This document shows, one piece after another, positions 25,909 to 34,115 of a stretch of 64,000 nt of DNA (its first letter is position 1; each line of letters starts with the position of its first letter). Source of the stretch: Paenibacillus plantiphilus (GTDB lineage Bacteria; Bacillota; Bacilli; Paenibacillales; Paenibacillaceae); NCBI RefSeq assembly GCF_927798095.1, contig NZ_CAKMMF010000018.1, positions 1-64,000 on the forward strand. The letters run 5' to 3'. The notes beneath the pieces were generated by a model. It did no database searches, had not been told where the DNA came from, and saw only the letters and a list, made by a program, of their open reading frames with translations. The position numbers and the translations under genes were made by a program.

Positions 25909-28347
25909 TCAATATGATGTGCCGGGACCGAGCTGGCGAAGAAGCATGTAAGCTGCATTCGCCGCCTCCAGCGATTCGGGCGTGACCTCAAAGTCGCGGC
26001 CAGCCGCCTCCGCGTCAATCCCCTGCGCCTCGAACGCTTCAAAGAAGCTCAGCGCGGTCTTCGCGGCTTCGCGCGCCTCGCGCTCTTTGCCGCTCGCGCG
26101 CATGCGCTGCGCGAGCTGCGCCATGATTACGACCGCGTCCGTCTGATTCTCGCGGTCGTATCGGTCGTACCGCAGTGCGAGGCGCAGATGCGCCGTCGCC
26201 TGCGGCACGTCTCTGCGCTCGGCGTATACACGGCCGAGCGCCCGCATGAGCGGCACGGACTGCGGCTCATAGCGCAGTCCGGCCGCGAGCAGCGCCGCCC
26301 GTTCCGGCGGCGGCGCAAGCTCTGCCAGCTCGATGCGAATCCGTGTCCAATACGGATTCGCATCGAGCGCGGCGCGAAGCGCCGCAAGCTGCTCGGCGCC
26401 GACCGCGTCAACCGCCGCCTCGCGCTGCGCCACCCCCTCGTCAAACCGCCAGCTATAGATGGCGGCTGTGACCAATATGACAGCGGCTAGCAATGCAGCC
26501 GCTCCTCTAACTGCACTCGCTGCGTTCACTGCAGTTGGCGTATTCACACCAAGCACTGTATTTACTACAGTTTCTGCATTCATGTCATTAACTCTGATCA
26601 CTTCGGTTTCTGCATTCACACCAGTCACTGCAGTCACTTCGGTTTCTGCATTCACCCTAGTCACTGCAATCGCTTCTGCTTCTGCATTCACACCAGTCAC
26701 TTCGGTTTCTGCATTCACCCTAGTCACTGCAATCACTTCTGCTTCTGCATTCACGACAGTCACTGCAATCACTTCTGCTTCTGCATTCGCGCCAGTACTT
26801 GTATCCAGCCCATTCCCCTTGTCCAGCTCATTCGCTCCCATCGGCTCGTTCTTCACCTCATATGCAGGTTTGCTATGGAGGACGATCCAGCCGAAGAGCA
26901 GCAGCCAATAGCAGCCGTAAGACATGTCGAAATCTACTGCTGCGTGCAGCAGCAGAACACCAATCGGCACCAGACCTGTTCGATCATGCAAGGCCACTCT
27001 TCGCAATAGTGCTCCGACAACAAGAATGAACACAATCAGACCTGCAATGCCCAGGTCCAGCGTCACATCCAAATACCCGCTGTGCACTTCGTTGCCGATA
27101 TAGGGATAGGTCTGGATTTGCGTGAACAGTGACCGCCAGGTATCTCCGCCACGACCCAGCAGCGGCGCTTCACGGATCAGTATGAAAGCATCCTCGTAGA
27201 ACATCGAGCGCGCACCCAGCGTTTCAAAATATCCGCTCAGCCTGCCCTGAATAACCGCAGGCAGCAACATCGCCATTGCCGCTATTGCGGCGGCCCAGCC
27301 TCCCCACGCCACAAACTCTCTCCATCTGCCGCTGCTGCGAGCAGCGAAGCTGCGAATCATGATGCAGCCAATGCCGCCGGCAAGCACAATAGCCAGTAGC
27401 AATGCCCCCTCAGAGAATACAGCTTGAGGTGGCGCTTCTAAAGCGTCAAGACGCCCGTTCCGCAGCCCTGCCCCATAAACAAACCTGTAAGCGGCTCCTG
27501 CCGCAGCAAGCGTACAGCCACTGTATAGTAGCCACTGCATGCGTTCCGCACGACCTATGACAAGCAGGCCAGCAAGCCAGCCAATCCCGGCAGACAGCCA
27601 TGCCGCCCTTGACTCTGTCAGCAGCAGCACAAGCGCAATAGGAGTCACTTGAAGTCCGATCAGAACGAACGACAACAATGTCCGGGCCCGAATAAGCAGC
27701 AGCCAGCACCATACCAGATAAGCGGCTGCAATTGCGGCAAAAGCATTCGGATATTGCACAAATCCGGCAAGCCGTGCGCCAACCGCAGACAATCTCGCAT
27801 CTCCTGTTGTCATAATCATCTCTGGGAAATAAGTCCACCCCATCCAACAAGCCAGGGAGCCCCATACGATAAAAGCACCTGCAGCCTGAATAGATGCAGA
27901 CAACCAGCCCCGATTCCGCTCCTCACCAAACCAAATATAAGAAATAATCAGAAAAGCGCTGTATGCGGACCAGCGCAGCGCTTGCTCAATCGTGCCCAGC
28001 ATGGATGCAGGCTGGTTGAACATTGCGACACAATACAATAAAGCGAGCGCCAACGGGCTATAGGCAGCGAGCGGCACAGCGCGGAGCCCCCTGCTTCTCG
28101 TGAAGGCCAGCAAGCTATTCCCCTTCCCGACGCGCAATCCATTTTTGTACTGATCGTCTCCTCCTCTGTGGACAAACCCAAATAACGCGGGGCTTAGCAG
28201 CGCTGCGACAATAACAATCCATTCCAGCTTGTAGAAATTAACATCAAAAAACATGCCATATCGATAAGTCGAGAAAGCCAGCACTATTGCAAACAACAAA
28301 GCAGCTATTCCGACGACTACGGTACGCATCCCCTTACCCCATTTCAA
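25909..28347 (-). CDS. O-antigen ligase-like membrane protein with C-terminal TPR-like region
   Basis: This 812-residue protein has about eleven membrane segments in the first 500 residues. The Wzy_C/O-antigen-ligase loop (VIQGRLSGYFETLGARSMFYEDAFILIREAP, LLGRGGDTW, then NEVHSGYLDV) lies near 370-430. Such proteins polymerise or attach surface glycans. Residues about 515-602 are an in-frame tandem repeat of V-N-A-E-x-E-V units. One more helix and a TPR-like tail (LRYEPQSVPLMRALGRVYAE) follow. The start is TTG 28347 or ATG 28329. It is monocistronic; no glycan genes adjoin. Confidence 0.85.
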   Translation of the reverse strand: MKWGKGMRTVVVGIAALLFAIVLAFSTYRYGMFFDVNFYKLEWIVIVAALLSPALFGFVHRGGDDQYKNGLRVGKGNSLLAFTRSRGLRAVPLAAYSPLALALLYCVAMFNQPASMLGTIEQALRWSAYSAFLIISYIWFGEERNRGWLSASIQAAGAFIVWGSLACWMGWTYFPEMIMTTGDARLSAVGARLAGFVQYPNAFAAIAAAYLVWCWLLLIRARTLLSFVLIGLQVTPIALVLLLTESRAAWLSAGIGWLAGLLVIGRAERMQWLLYSGCTLAAAGAAYRFVYGAGLRNGRLDALEAPPQAVFSEGALLLAIVLAGGIGCIMIRSFAARSSGRWREFVAWGGWAAAIAAMAMLLPAVIQGRLSGYFETLGARSMFYEDAFILIREAPLLGRGGDTWRSLFTQIQTYPYIGNEVHSGYLDVTLDLGIAGLIVFILVVGALLRRVALHDRTGLVPIGVLLLHAAVDFDMSYGCYWLLLFGWIVLHSKPAYEVKNEPMGANELDKGNGLDTSTGANAEAEVIAVTVVNAEAEVIAVTRVNAETEVTGVNAEAEAIAVTRVNAETEVTAVTGVNAETEVIRVNDMNAETVVNTVLGVNTPTAVNAASAVRGAAALLAAVILVTAAIYSWRFDEGVAQREAAVDAVGAEQLAALRAALDANPYWTRIRIELAELAPPPERAALLAAGLRYEPQSVPLMRALGRVYAERRDVPQATAHLRLALRYDRYDRENQTDAVVIMAQLAQRMRASGKEREAREAAKTALSFFEAFEAQGIDAEAAGRDFEVTPESLEAANAAYMLLRQLGPGTSY
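26560..26805 (-). repeat. Coding minisatellite in the O-antigen ligase-like gene
   Basis: Alternating 36-bp and 27-bp units encode VNAEAEVIAVTx (12 residues) and VNAETEVTG (9 residues), all in frame. The units encode an acidic, Asn/Val-rich linker between two membrane helices. Confidence 0.85.
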
Positions 28348-28480
28348 AGCGACAATCGCGTTTATGACACCACTTTCCTATTACAAGATTGTAACATAGA
28401 CATATCCTTTTCCAGCAAATCACCACGCACGCCAAAACTTTTTTCTCACACTGCTCGTTAACAACACAGCTAACATTCAG

Positions 28481-28564
28481 GAAGCCGCGCAGAAAATTAT
28501 GCCCACGCTTCCGATGCGATTTTCTGCTTACACAGAAGCTCATCAAGAAGCCGCGCAGAAAATT
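28481..28564 (+). repeat. 18-bp direct repeat in a leader region
   Basis: GAAGCCGCGCAGAAAATT occurs at 28481-28498 and 28547-28564. The second copy ends just before the AGGAGG of the ABC transporter gene. The 48 bases between contain a decayed ATTTTCTGC inverse copy. Confidence 0.7.
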
Positions 28565-28579
28565 TTAGGAGGTACAAAC

Positions 28580-29293
28580 ATGATACACTTGCAGCAAATT
28601 GAACATGCGTTCAAGCTCGGCCGTAAGGGGAACGAACGGCTCGTTCCTGTACTTAAAGGCATCGATTTGACAGTTAATAAAGGTGAAATTGTTACTCTCA
28701 TTGGTCGAAGTGGCTCCGGCAAATCCACCTTGCTTCATATCGTCGGCGGGTTCTTGCGTCCTACCAGCGGAAAAGTCCGCATTGCCGATCAGGATGTTAC
28801 CAGCTATTCCGAAACCCAATGGGCAGACTTCCGCAGAAATCATATGGGGGTCGTTTTTCAAAACTTTCAGCTTATTCCCAGCATGACCGCTTATGAGAAC
28901 ACTGAACTGCCCCTTGTCCTGCAAGGCATTGCACCGAATGAAAGGCGTCGCCAAACACTGACACTGCTAGAGCAGCTCGGCATCGCCTCTTATGCCGACC
29001 ACTATCCAAGCGAGCTCTCCGGCGGACAGCAGCAGCGTGTAGGGATCGCAAGATCGCTTATTTTAAACCCGCCCATACTGCTGGCCGATGAGCCGACAGG
29101 CAGTCTCGACAGCGAGAATGAAGCACAGTTTCTACAGCTGCTTCAATCCCTCAATCGCGAGCGGAACATTACTTTACTCATTATTACCCATGATGACAAG
29201 GTTGCCTCCATCGGCAACCGCACAATGCGCATCGAAGATGGCCTCTTGCTTCAACCGGCCGAACAATCCAAGCTGGAGGTGCTTCAACCTTGA
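28580..29293 (+). CDS. ABC transporter ATP-binding protein, MacB/LolD type
   Basis: This 237-residue ATPase has Walker [10 protein letters not shown], a Q-loop in [17 protein letters not shown], signature [14 protein letters not shown], and Walker [14 protein letters not shown] followed by an H-loop TH. It starts at ATG 28580 with TTTTAGGAGG upstream. Its stop overlaps the TTG start of the permease (TTGA), so they are translationally coupled. The pair probably exports a peptide or antimicrobial, or moves lipoproteins; no substrate gene adjoins. Confidence 0.93.
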   Translation: MIHLQQIEHAFKLGRKGNERLVPVLKGIDLTVNKGEIVTLIGRSGSGKSTLLHIVGGFLRPTSGKVRIADQDVTSYSETQWADFRRNHMGVVFQNFQLIPSMTAYENTELPLVLQGIAPNERRRQTLTLLEQLGIASYADHYPSELSGGQQQRVGIARSLILNPPILLADEPTGSLDSENEAQFLQLLQSLNRERNITLLIITHDDKVASIGNRTMRIEDGLLLQPAEQSKLEVLQP

Positions 29294-30555
29294 AATTCAA
29301 AGACAAGCTTAAATTCGTCAGACAAAATATGAGCAAAAACAAGTCACGGGTCTTCATGACCATCCTCGCCACAGCGATGGGCTGCTCCTTCCTCATCATG
29401 ATCGCTTCCGTAGCATTTGGACTTCAACAAAGTCTAATCGACGATCTGCTGCAGGATCGGAACATTACCGAAATTCAGGTTCACGCCCTCAAAAATGGGG
29501 ACACCTATGATAATCTGAAGCAAGCGGATATCGATGCCATTCAGAATATCGAGCATATCAAAGCCATGAGCGTGCAGCGCATGTCTCAAGGAACCACAAG
29601 CTTAGGCGAATACCAAAGCCTCAATAATACGCAGGCTATCGTGTCCAATTTTCAACAGGAAATGAAAGCCGGGCTTGAACTGGAGGAAGGAAGAGCGCCA
29701 GCCAATGACAACGAAACAGTGGTTGGGTATCATTTTGCCAAAAGCTTGACCAAACGCGATGCAAACAATGTGGCTCTAGCTAATGAAATATATAACGGCA
29801 AACTTATTGGTGAAACGATTGTTTTTAAAGCTACGGAATTCAATCCGGATACGAACAAGGAGGTCGTGGTCGGGGAGTTCAAGCTCACCATAGTCGGTAT
29901 ATTGGAGAAGCCTGACAGAGAGTGGATGGAGAGCGCTTTGCTCTACCTGTCAGACAACTATAATGACAAATTATTCGGGGAAGAATTGCCTCAAGCGAAT
30001 GTTAAAGTCATAGCCGATGGCGCGGATAACGTCGTTAAAGTATCCAATGAGCTCCGCGAAAAAAATTACTCGGTCTATTCCGTTGCCGACACGATTAAGG
30101 AGATGGACCTCGTCTTTCTCGTCATGAAGATCGGGCTCATTTTCGTCGGAACGATTGCTGTTCTAATCGCCTCCATCGGTATTTACAACACGATGACGAT
30201 GGCTGTAACCGAGCGCTCGCAGGATATTGGCATTATGAAAGCGATTGGCGCCAATCCGCGTACAATCCGCAGCATCTTCCTTCTGGAAAGCTTCGGGATC
30301 GGCCTGCTTGGCGTCATGATCGGCACGATCGTCTCCTACGGATTAAGCGCCCTGATCAACGCTGCCGTGCCGCCTATTCTGGCAAATGTGCTGGACGGCA
30401 AGCCTCCCGAGAACTTTATGTTCTCTTCAATTCCAATTACGCTGACACTAGTTAGCGCAGGCATTAGCTTGGGGGTTGCTGTCCTGTCAGGCATGAGGCC
30501 TGCAGCTAGAGCTACTCGCATAGATGTGCTTCGCGCATTGCGCCGTGATATCTAG
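29290..30555 (+). CDS. ABC transporter permease, MacB/FtsX family
   Basis: This 421-residue permease has one N-terminal helix (about 22-45) and a large extracytoplasmic MacB-like domain (about 50-275). Three C-terminal helices follow with the conserved AVTERSQDIGIMKAIGANPRTIRSIFLLES segment. It starts at TTG overlapping the ATPase stop. A terminator hairpin follows at 30644-30689. No membrane-fusion protein is encoded beside it. Confidence 0.92.
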   Translation: MKFKDKLKFVRQNMSKNKSRVFMTILATAMGCSFLIMIASVAFGLQQSLIDDLLQDRNITEIQVHALKNGDTYDNLKQADIDAIQNIEHIKAMSVQRMSQGTTSLGEYQSLNNTQAIVSNFQQEMKAGLELEEGRAPANDNETVVGYHFAKSLTKRDANNVALANEIYNGKLIGETIVFKATEFNPDTNKEVVVGEFKLTIVGILEKPDREWMESALLYLSDNYNDKLFGEELPQANVKVIADGADNVVKVSNELREKNYSVYSVADTIKEMDLVFLVMKIGLIFVGTIAVLIASIGIYNTMTMAVTERSQDIGIMKAIGANPRTIRSIFLLESFGIGLLGVMIGTIVSYGLSALINAAVPPILANVLDGKPPENFMFSSIPITLTLVSAGISLGVAVLSGMRPAARATRIDVLRALRRDI

Positions 30556-30643
30556 TCTATATCTATAGCAGTAGAGCTGCCCATTTATAATAGCCGGAGC
30601 ACCGATTCAAACAGTCCTTCTCAAGCTTCAATGCTGCTACAAC

Positions 30644-30689
30644 AATAAACGAACCGCTAGAGGAACTCCTTTAGACCGGTTCGTTTATT
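30644..30689 (+). terminator. Terminator of the ABC exporter operon
   Basis: AATAAACGAACCG / CGGTTCGTTTATT arms with a T-rich tail. Confidence 0.9.
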
Positions 30690-30802
30690 TGTTTGCTCGT
30701 TACATCCCAATTAGAAATGTGGTCGACTGCCAACACTGTGTCGCCCCATCGTCCACTGGGAGCTGGGAGCTGGGAGCTGCGCGCAGTTACTTCAAAAGCC
30801 AT

Positions 30803-30981
30803 TACTGCATAAATACATCTTCTGAATCAATAATAGCTGCTCGCAGCCGGAGTACCTGCAAAAATACATCTAATATCTCCATAACCCAGCGTATACGGCA
30901 CTTTTCTTTCTTTTTGCTGTATTTTTGCAGTTAAATGGCTTGAAATGGACCCTTCGGGCCAAGTTAACTGTATTTTTGCAG
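30803..30981. repeat. TGCAAAAATACA interspersed element, copy 2
   Basis: This 179-bp copy carries two direct boxes (ACTGCATAAATACATCT and CCTGCAAAAATACATCT), then TAATATCTCCATAACCCAG. Two inverted boxes follow (GCTGTATTTTTGCAGTT and ACTGTATTTTTGCAG). Block order and total length are identical to copy 3 at 48322-48500. Confidence 0.8.
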
Positions 30982-31042
30982 CAACGAATAAGCGTTAAGC
31001 GGCAGATATAACCTACGCCGAGAAATGTACGCGGTTTACGCC

Positions 31043-31312
31043 GGGACGCGGCTTGCGCGGGACGCAGCTTGCGCGGGACGCAGCTTGCGCGGGACGCAGC
31101 TTGCGCGGGACGCAGCTTGCGCGGGACGCAGCTTGCGCGGGACGCAGCTTGCGCGGGACGCAGCTTGCGCGGGACGCGGCTTGCGCGGGACGCAGCTTGC
31201 GCGGGACGCGGCTTGCGCGGGACGCGGCTTGCGCGAGACGCGGTTTACGCGGGACGCGGTTTACGCGGGACGCGGCTTACGCGAGACGCACGCTTGCGCG
31301 GACGCGGCTAGC
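31043..31312. repeat. 16-bp GC-rich minisatellite (about 17 units)
   Basis: The unit GCGCGGGACGCAGCTT repeats about 17 times, with later units degenerating to GGTTTACGC. All three plus frames are open through it, giving spurious arginine-rich ORFs. It lies just downstream of the PilZ gene. Confidence 0.9.
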
Positions 31313-31354
31313 AGCATCCCGCGAGGAGATGCGTCGCGGGTGCCGAGTCATAGT

Positions 31355-32086
31355 TTAGAAGGAACGCGGCTTCGCTTTCTCTTGCTTCTTCTTATAGTAG
31401 GCTGCCACCTGCTCGCGGAGCAGGAATGCTCGCAAAGCGCGCTGCTGCAGCTCGTCCAAATTATGAAATCTTGCTCCATAAAAGAATTGATCGCCATCGG
31501 ACTCCTTGCGGATGATTTCGAGCGTACAGCTAAGCTCAAACCCGATCTTGATCGTTGCCTCCACTCTATCGTCAGGCTGCAGCATAGACGCGCCCATTAC
31601 CTGAAATCCAACACCAGAGTAGCTGATGTTGCGAACGGTCAGCTCAGTGTCGATGATATAGGCATCCACCTCTGCCTCGTCGATCGCCTCTTGCAGCAGC
31701 GCCTCGCCCTTCTTGTCCACTACTCGTTTGAACGAGCCGTCATGGTAGACCTCAATACGAGGCATCTCCCGCTTCTCTTCCAATCCTATTAATGATCTGG
31801 GCGGAAAAATAACTGCAAGCGAGCCATCAGCCTTGCCGATCACTGTCGATTGCAATCGATGTATGCCAACCGGCGAATAGATGGTCAGACTAACGGGATC
31901 ACCAAGATCGAATGATTTGAACTCGGACATCTCAATCTCGATCATCTCGCCCTCCACATGAGACAGCACGCCTGTCGATACATATCCGTCCTTCTCGACT
32001 ACGGTCCGGCTATGAACGAGCACTTTTGTTGAGACCATCTGTTTTTCTGTGCCATATGCATCCCTGCCAGGAAAATTACTATTCAT
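31355..32086 (-). CDS. PilZ-domain c-di-GMP-binding protein (YcgR/YpfB-like)
   Basis: This 243-residue protein has an N-terminal YcgR-like beta domain followed by a PilZ domain. It has the c-di-GMP signature RxxxR (REMPR at 106-110) and N-x-S-x-x-G (NISYSG at 153-158). YcgR/YpfB proteins slow flagellar motors when c-di-GMP is high. I prefer the second ATG (32086), which has GAGG at proper distance. It heads the four-gene c-di-GMP cluster on the same strand, with HD-GYP and two GGDEF genes upstream. Confidence 0.88.
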   Translation of the reverse strand: MNSNFPGRDAYGTEKQMVSTKVLVHSRTVVEKDGYVSTGVLSHVEGEMIEIEMSEFKSFDLGDPVSLTIYSPVGIHRLQSTVIGKADGSLAVIFPPRSLIGLEEKREMPRIEVYHDGSFKRVVDKKGEALLQEAIDEAEVDAYIIDTELTVRNISYSGVGFQVMGASMLQPDDRVEATIKIGFELSCTLEIIRKESDGDQFFYGARFHNLDELQQRALRAFLLREQVAAYYKKKQEKAKPRSF

Positions 32087-32289
32087 ACTATCATCCTCAC
32101 TCATGTGTGATATAAAAAGAAAAAGCCGCTTGCCTCAAGCCGCTTCTACCACCCAGGATTGGATGTCATTTCGGCAGCCAGGCTGTCATTCGTTCGCGTT
32201 GCGAACATTAGACCCTATAGCTTTGCGTCCTTGCCTTTCGACAAGTTTGCCTTTACGATGTATGCTGTTGTCAGTCCCCATGCCGTTCT

Positions 32290-33372
32290 TTACATCTCTT
32301 TGATAATCATGACATTGTGTTCATCCTTCAGATCTATCTCATAAGCCATTGCCGGCATGGAGCCGTCTGCTTCCCGTATGATGCGAACCGTTGGCCGATG
32401 TACAGCGAGCGGGTTATTCGCCGCAACTACTCCTACCTGGCCTGAGCTTAGCAATATCGTAGTCGCTACAGGGTAGATCGAAATATGCTTGCAGAATGTC
32501 TTGATCAACTCCAAATCAAACACCGTATTCCCGGCAGCGAATAAATACTCGATTGCTTCTGTTGGCGTATAGCGCCTGCGATGCGGCCGTGGAGATGTGA
32601 GTGCATCGAACACATCTGCCAGTGCAACAATTTGGGCGTATTCATGGATCGCTTTCCCGCTCAGCCTTCTGGGATATCCAGAGCCGTCATACCGTTCATG
32701 ATGCTGAAGCGCGCAATGAGCGGAGAGCAGCGATATGTCATGCTGGGCGCGAATAATGTTGAACCCTTCCTCGGTATGCTTCTCCATCGCAATCCGTTCT
32801 TCAACGGTAAGCGGCGAAGTTTTGTTCAGCAGTTCCTTGGGCAGCCGTGTCATTCCCACATCGAACAACAATGCACCCATGCCGAGCTCTTCCAGCTGAT
32901 TGCGATTATAGCCCTTGGCCAAGCCCATAATGCCAGCTAGAATGGCGACGTTAACGGAATGCTGGAATAAATAGCCGTCCGCAACCTGTATGCTGGTCAG
33001 ATTAACCATGACCTCTTCTCTGGAAATCAAGTCCTGCATAATCTCCCCGAATACTTTGCGGAACTCTCGCCCCATCTCCGGAGCAATGGCCCGTCCTTTA
33101 ATATTCGGCTGGTCCATTAGCGTATTCATCGTCTTGAAAATCGTATCTGTCGCCTTCTTGCGCGTATCGTCTCTAATCGCAGTACTCGGGGCAAGATCCG
33201 CTGTCATCGGATCATCGATAAACAGCATATCGATACCGAGCTTCTTTAATCGGTCAATGAATCTGTCATTGAGCTCCACTCCGGCACCAAGCAAAATATT
33301 CCCGTTCTCTTGAAGTACTGGGCGAGCCAACTTCTCCCCCGGCTTAACCGAGAGAATATGCACTTTTCTCAT
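32290..33372 (-). CDS. HD-GYP domain protein with altered HD dyad
   Basis: This 360-residue protein belongs to the c-di-GMP phosphodiesterase family. An N-terminal ~110-residue region precedes the HD-GYP core: H138 in HSVNVAIL, H199 in KHTEEG, and HHERYDGSGYP at 224-234. The usual HD of LLHDIGK is replaced by F170-D171 (ALLFDVGMT), so one metal-ligand histidine and the following lysine are missing. Reduced or altered metal binding is likely. It lies between PilZ and GGDEF genes. Confidence 0.88.
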   Translation of the reverse strand: MRKVHILSVKPGEKLARPVLQENGNILLGAGVELNDRFIDRLKKLGIDMLFIDDPMTADLAPSTAIRDDTRKKATDTIFKTMNTLMDQPNIKGRAIAPEMGREFRKVFGEIMQDLISREEVMVNLTSIQVADGYLFQHSVNVAILAGIMGLAKGYNRNQLEELGMGALLFDVGMTRLPKELLNKTSPLTVEERIAMEKHTEEGFNIIRAQHDISLLSAHCALQHHERYDGSGYPRRLSGKAIHEYAQIVALADVFDALTSPRPHRRRYTPTEAIEYLFAAGNTVFDLELIKTFCKHISIYPVATTILLSSGQVGVVAANNPLAVHRPTVRIIREADGSMPAMAYEIDLKDEHNVMIIKEM

Positions 33373-33409
33373 CTGTCTGATTCCGCCTTTTTAACAATGT
33401 GCTTGTTTG

Positions 33410-34096
33410 TCACGCTTGCAGCGCTTCATGAGATTTGGCATGCAGGCGACGCACATGTTTATGCGCATACATCCTCTTGTCCGCAGAACGGATCAGATGC
33501 AACAAGTCGCTTCCATGCTCAGGGTAGCACGCACTTCCTACTGATACGGACAGCTTTAGACCCATTCGCCCGGTAAGCTGTTGAAGCTGCTCATGATATT
33601 CCTTTATCCATGCTTGGATCTGTTTCTCATCGCTGTATGGACAGATTACAATAAATTCGTCGCCGCCCCATCTTGCTGCAATTTCACCTCGATGCGAGCA
33701 AGCCTTCAGTGATTGTGCGATGAGCCTCAGCACTGTATCGCCATGGTCATGTCCAAAGCGGTCATTGACATCCTTGAAATCATTGACATCGATCATCAGA
33801 ACCGAGAATTTCTTCCGTTTGCGCTGCGCCTGCCGCACCAGCTTGGGAAAGCTGGATTCAATAAATCCCCGATTGAATATAGCAGTCAAGCAATCCGTTG
33901 TAGATTCCAACTTGATCCGATCGTACTTGCTCCCCAGAATCCACGCTAGAGGCAGGGAGAGGATTGAGGCTGCTGCACCACCGGACAATGCCGTCAACCA
34001 TCCATTACTGCCTCCTGCCCAAAATCCGAAGCCAGCTGTAAACAATATTGTGCCGACTGCGACTGCCCCAGCTGCTATGCGCCCCCCGAAAGCCAT
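33410..34096 (-). CDS. Diguanylate cyclase, small membrane-anchored
   Basis: This 228-residue protein has two N-terminal hydrophobic helices followed by a GGDEF domain with intact active site RWGGDEF (GGDEF at 144-148). No RxxD inhibitory site is present at the normal place (HRGE instead), so product inhibition is not expected. The ATG at 34096 follows GGGAGG at eight bases. Its start is 19 bp from the stop of the next cyclase, which indicates one transcript. Confidence 0.9.
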   Translation of the reverse strand: MAFGGRIAAGAVAVGTILFTAGFGFWAGGSNGWLTALSGGAAASILSLPLAWILGSKYDRIKLESTTDCLTAIFNRGFIESSFPKLVRQAQRKRKKFSVLMIDVNDFKDVNDRFGHDHGDTVLRLIAQSLKACSHRGEIAARWGGDEFIVICPYSDEKQIQAWIKEYHEQLQQLTGRMGLKLSVSVGSACYPEHGSDLLHLIRSADKRMYAHKHVRRLHAKSHEALQA

Positions 34097-34115
34097 GCTG
34101 CCCACCTCCCTCTAT

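Noticed and set aside
26459-26911. Plus-strand 150-residue Ala/Ser/Thr/Val protein resembling a surface repeat protein.
   Set aside because: It is the antisense of the coding minisatellite in the O-antigen ligase-like gene, which has the better membrane topology and motifs.
31025-31792. Plus-strand 255-residue frame with Arg/Gly/Thr repeats.
   Set aside because: It runs through a 16-bp minisatellite and then antisense to the PilZ gene; all three frames are open in the repeat.
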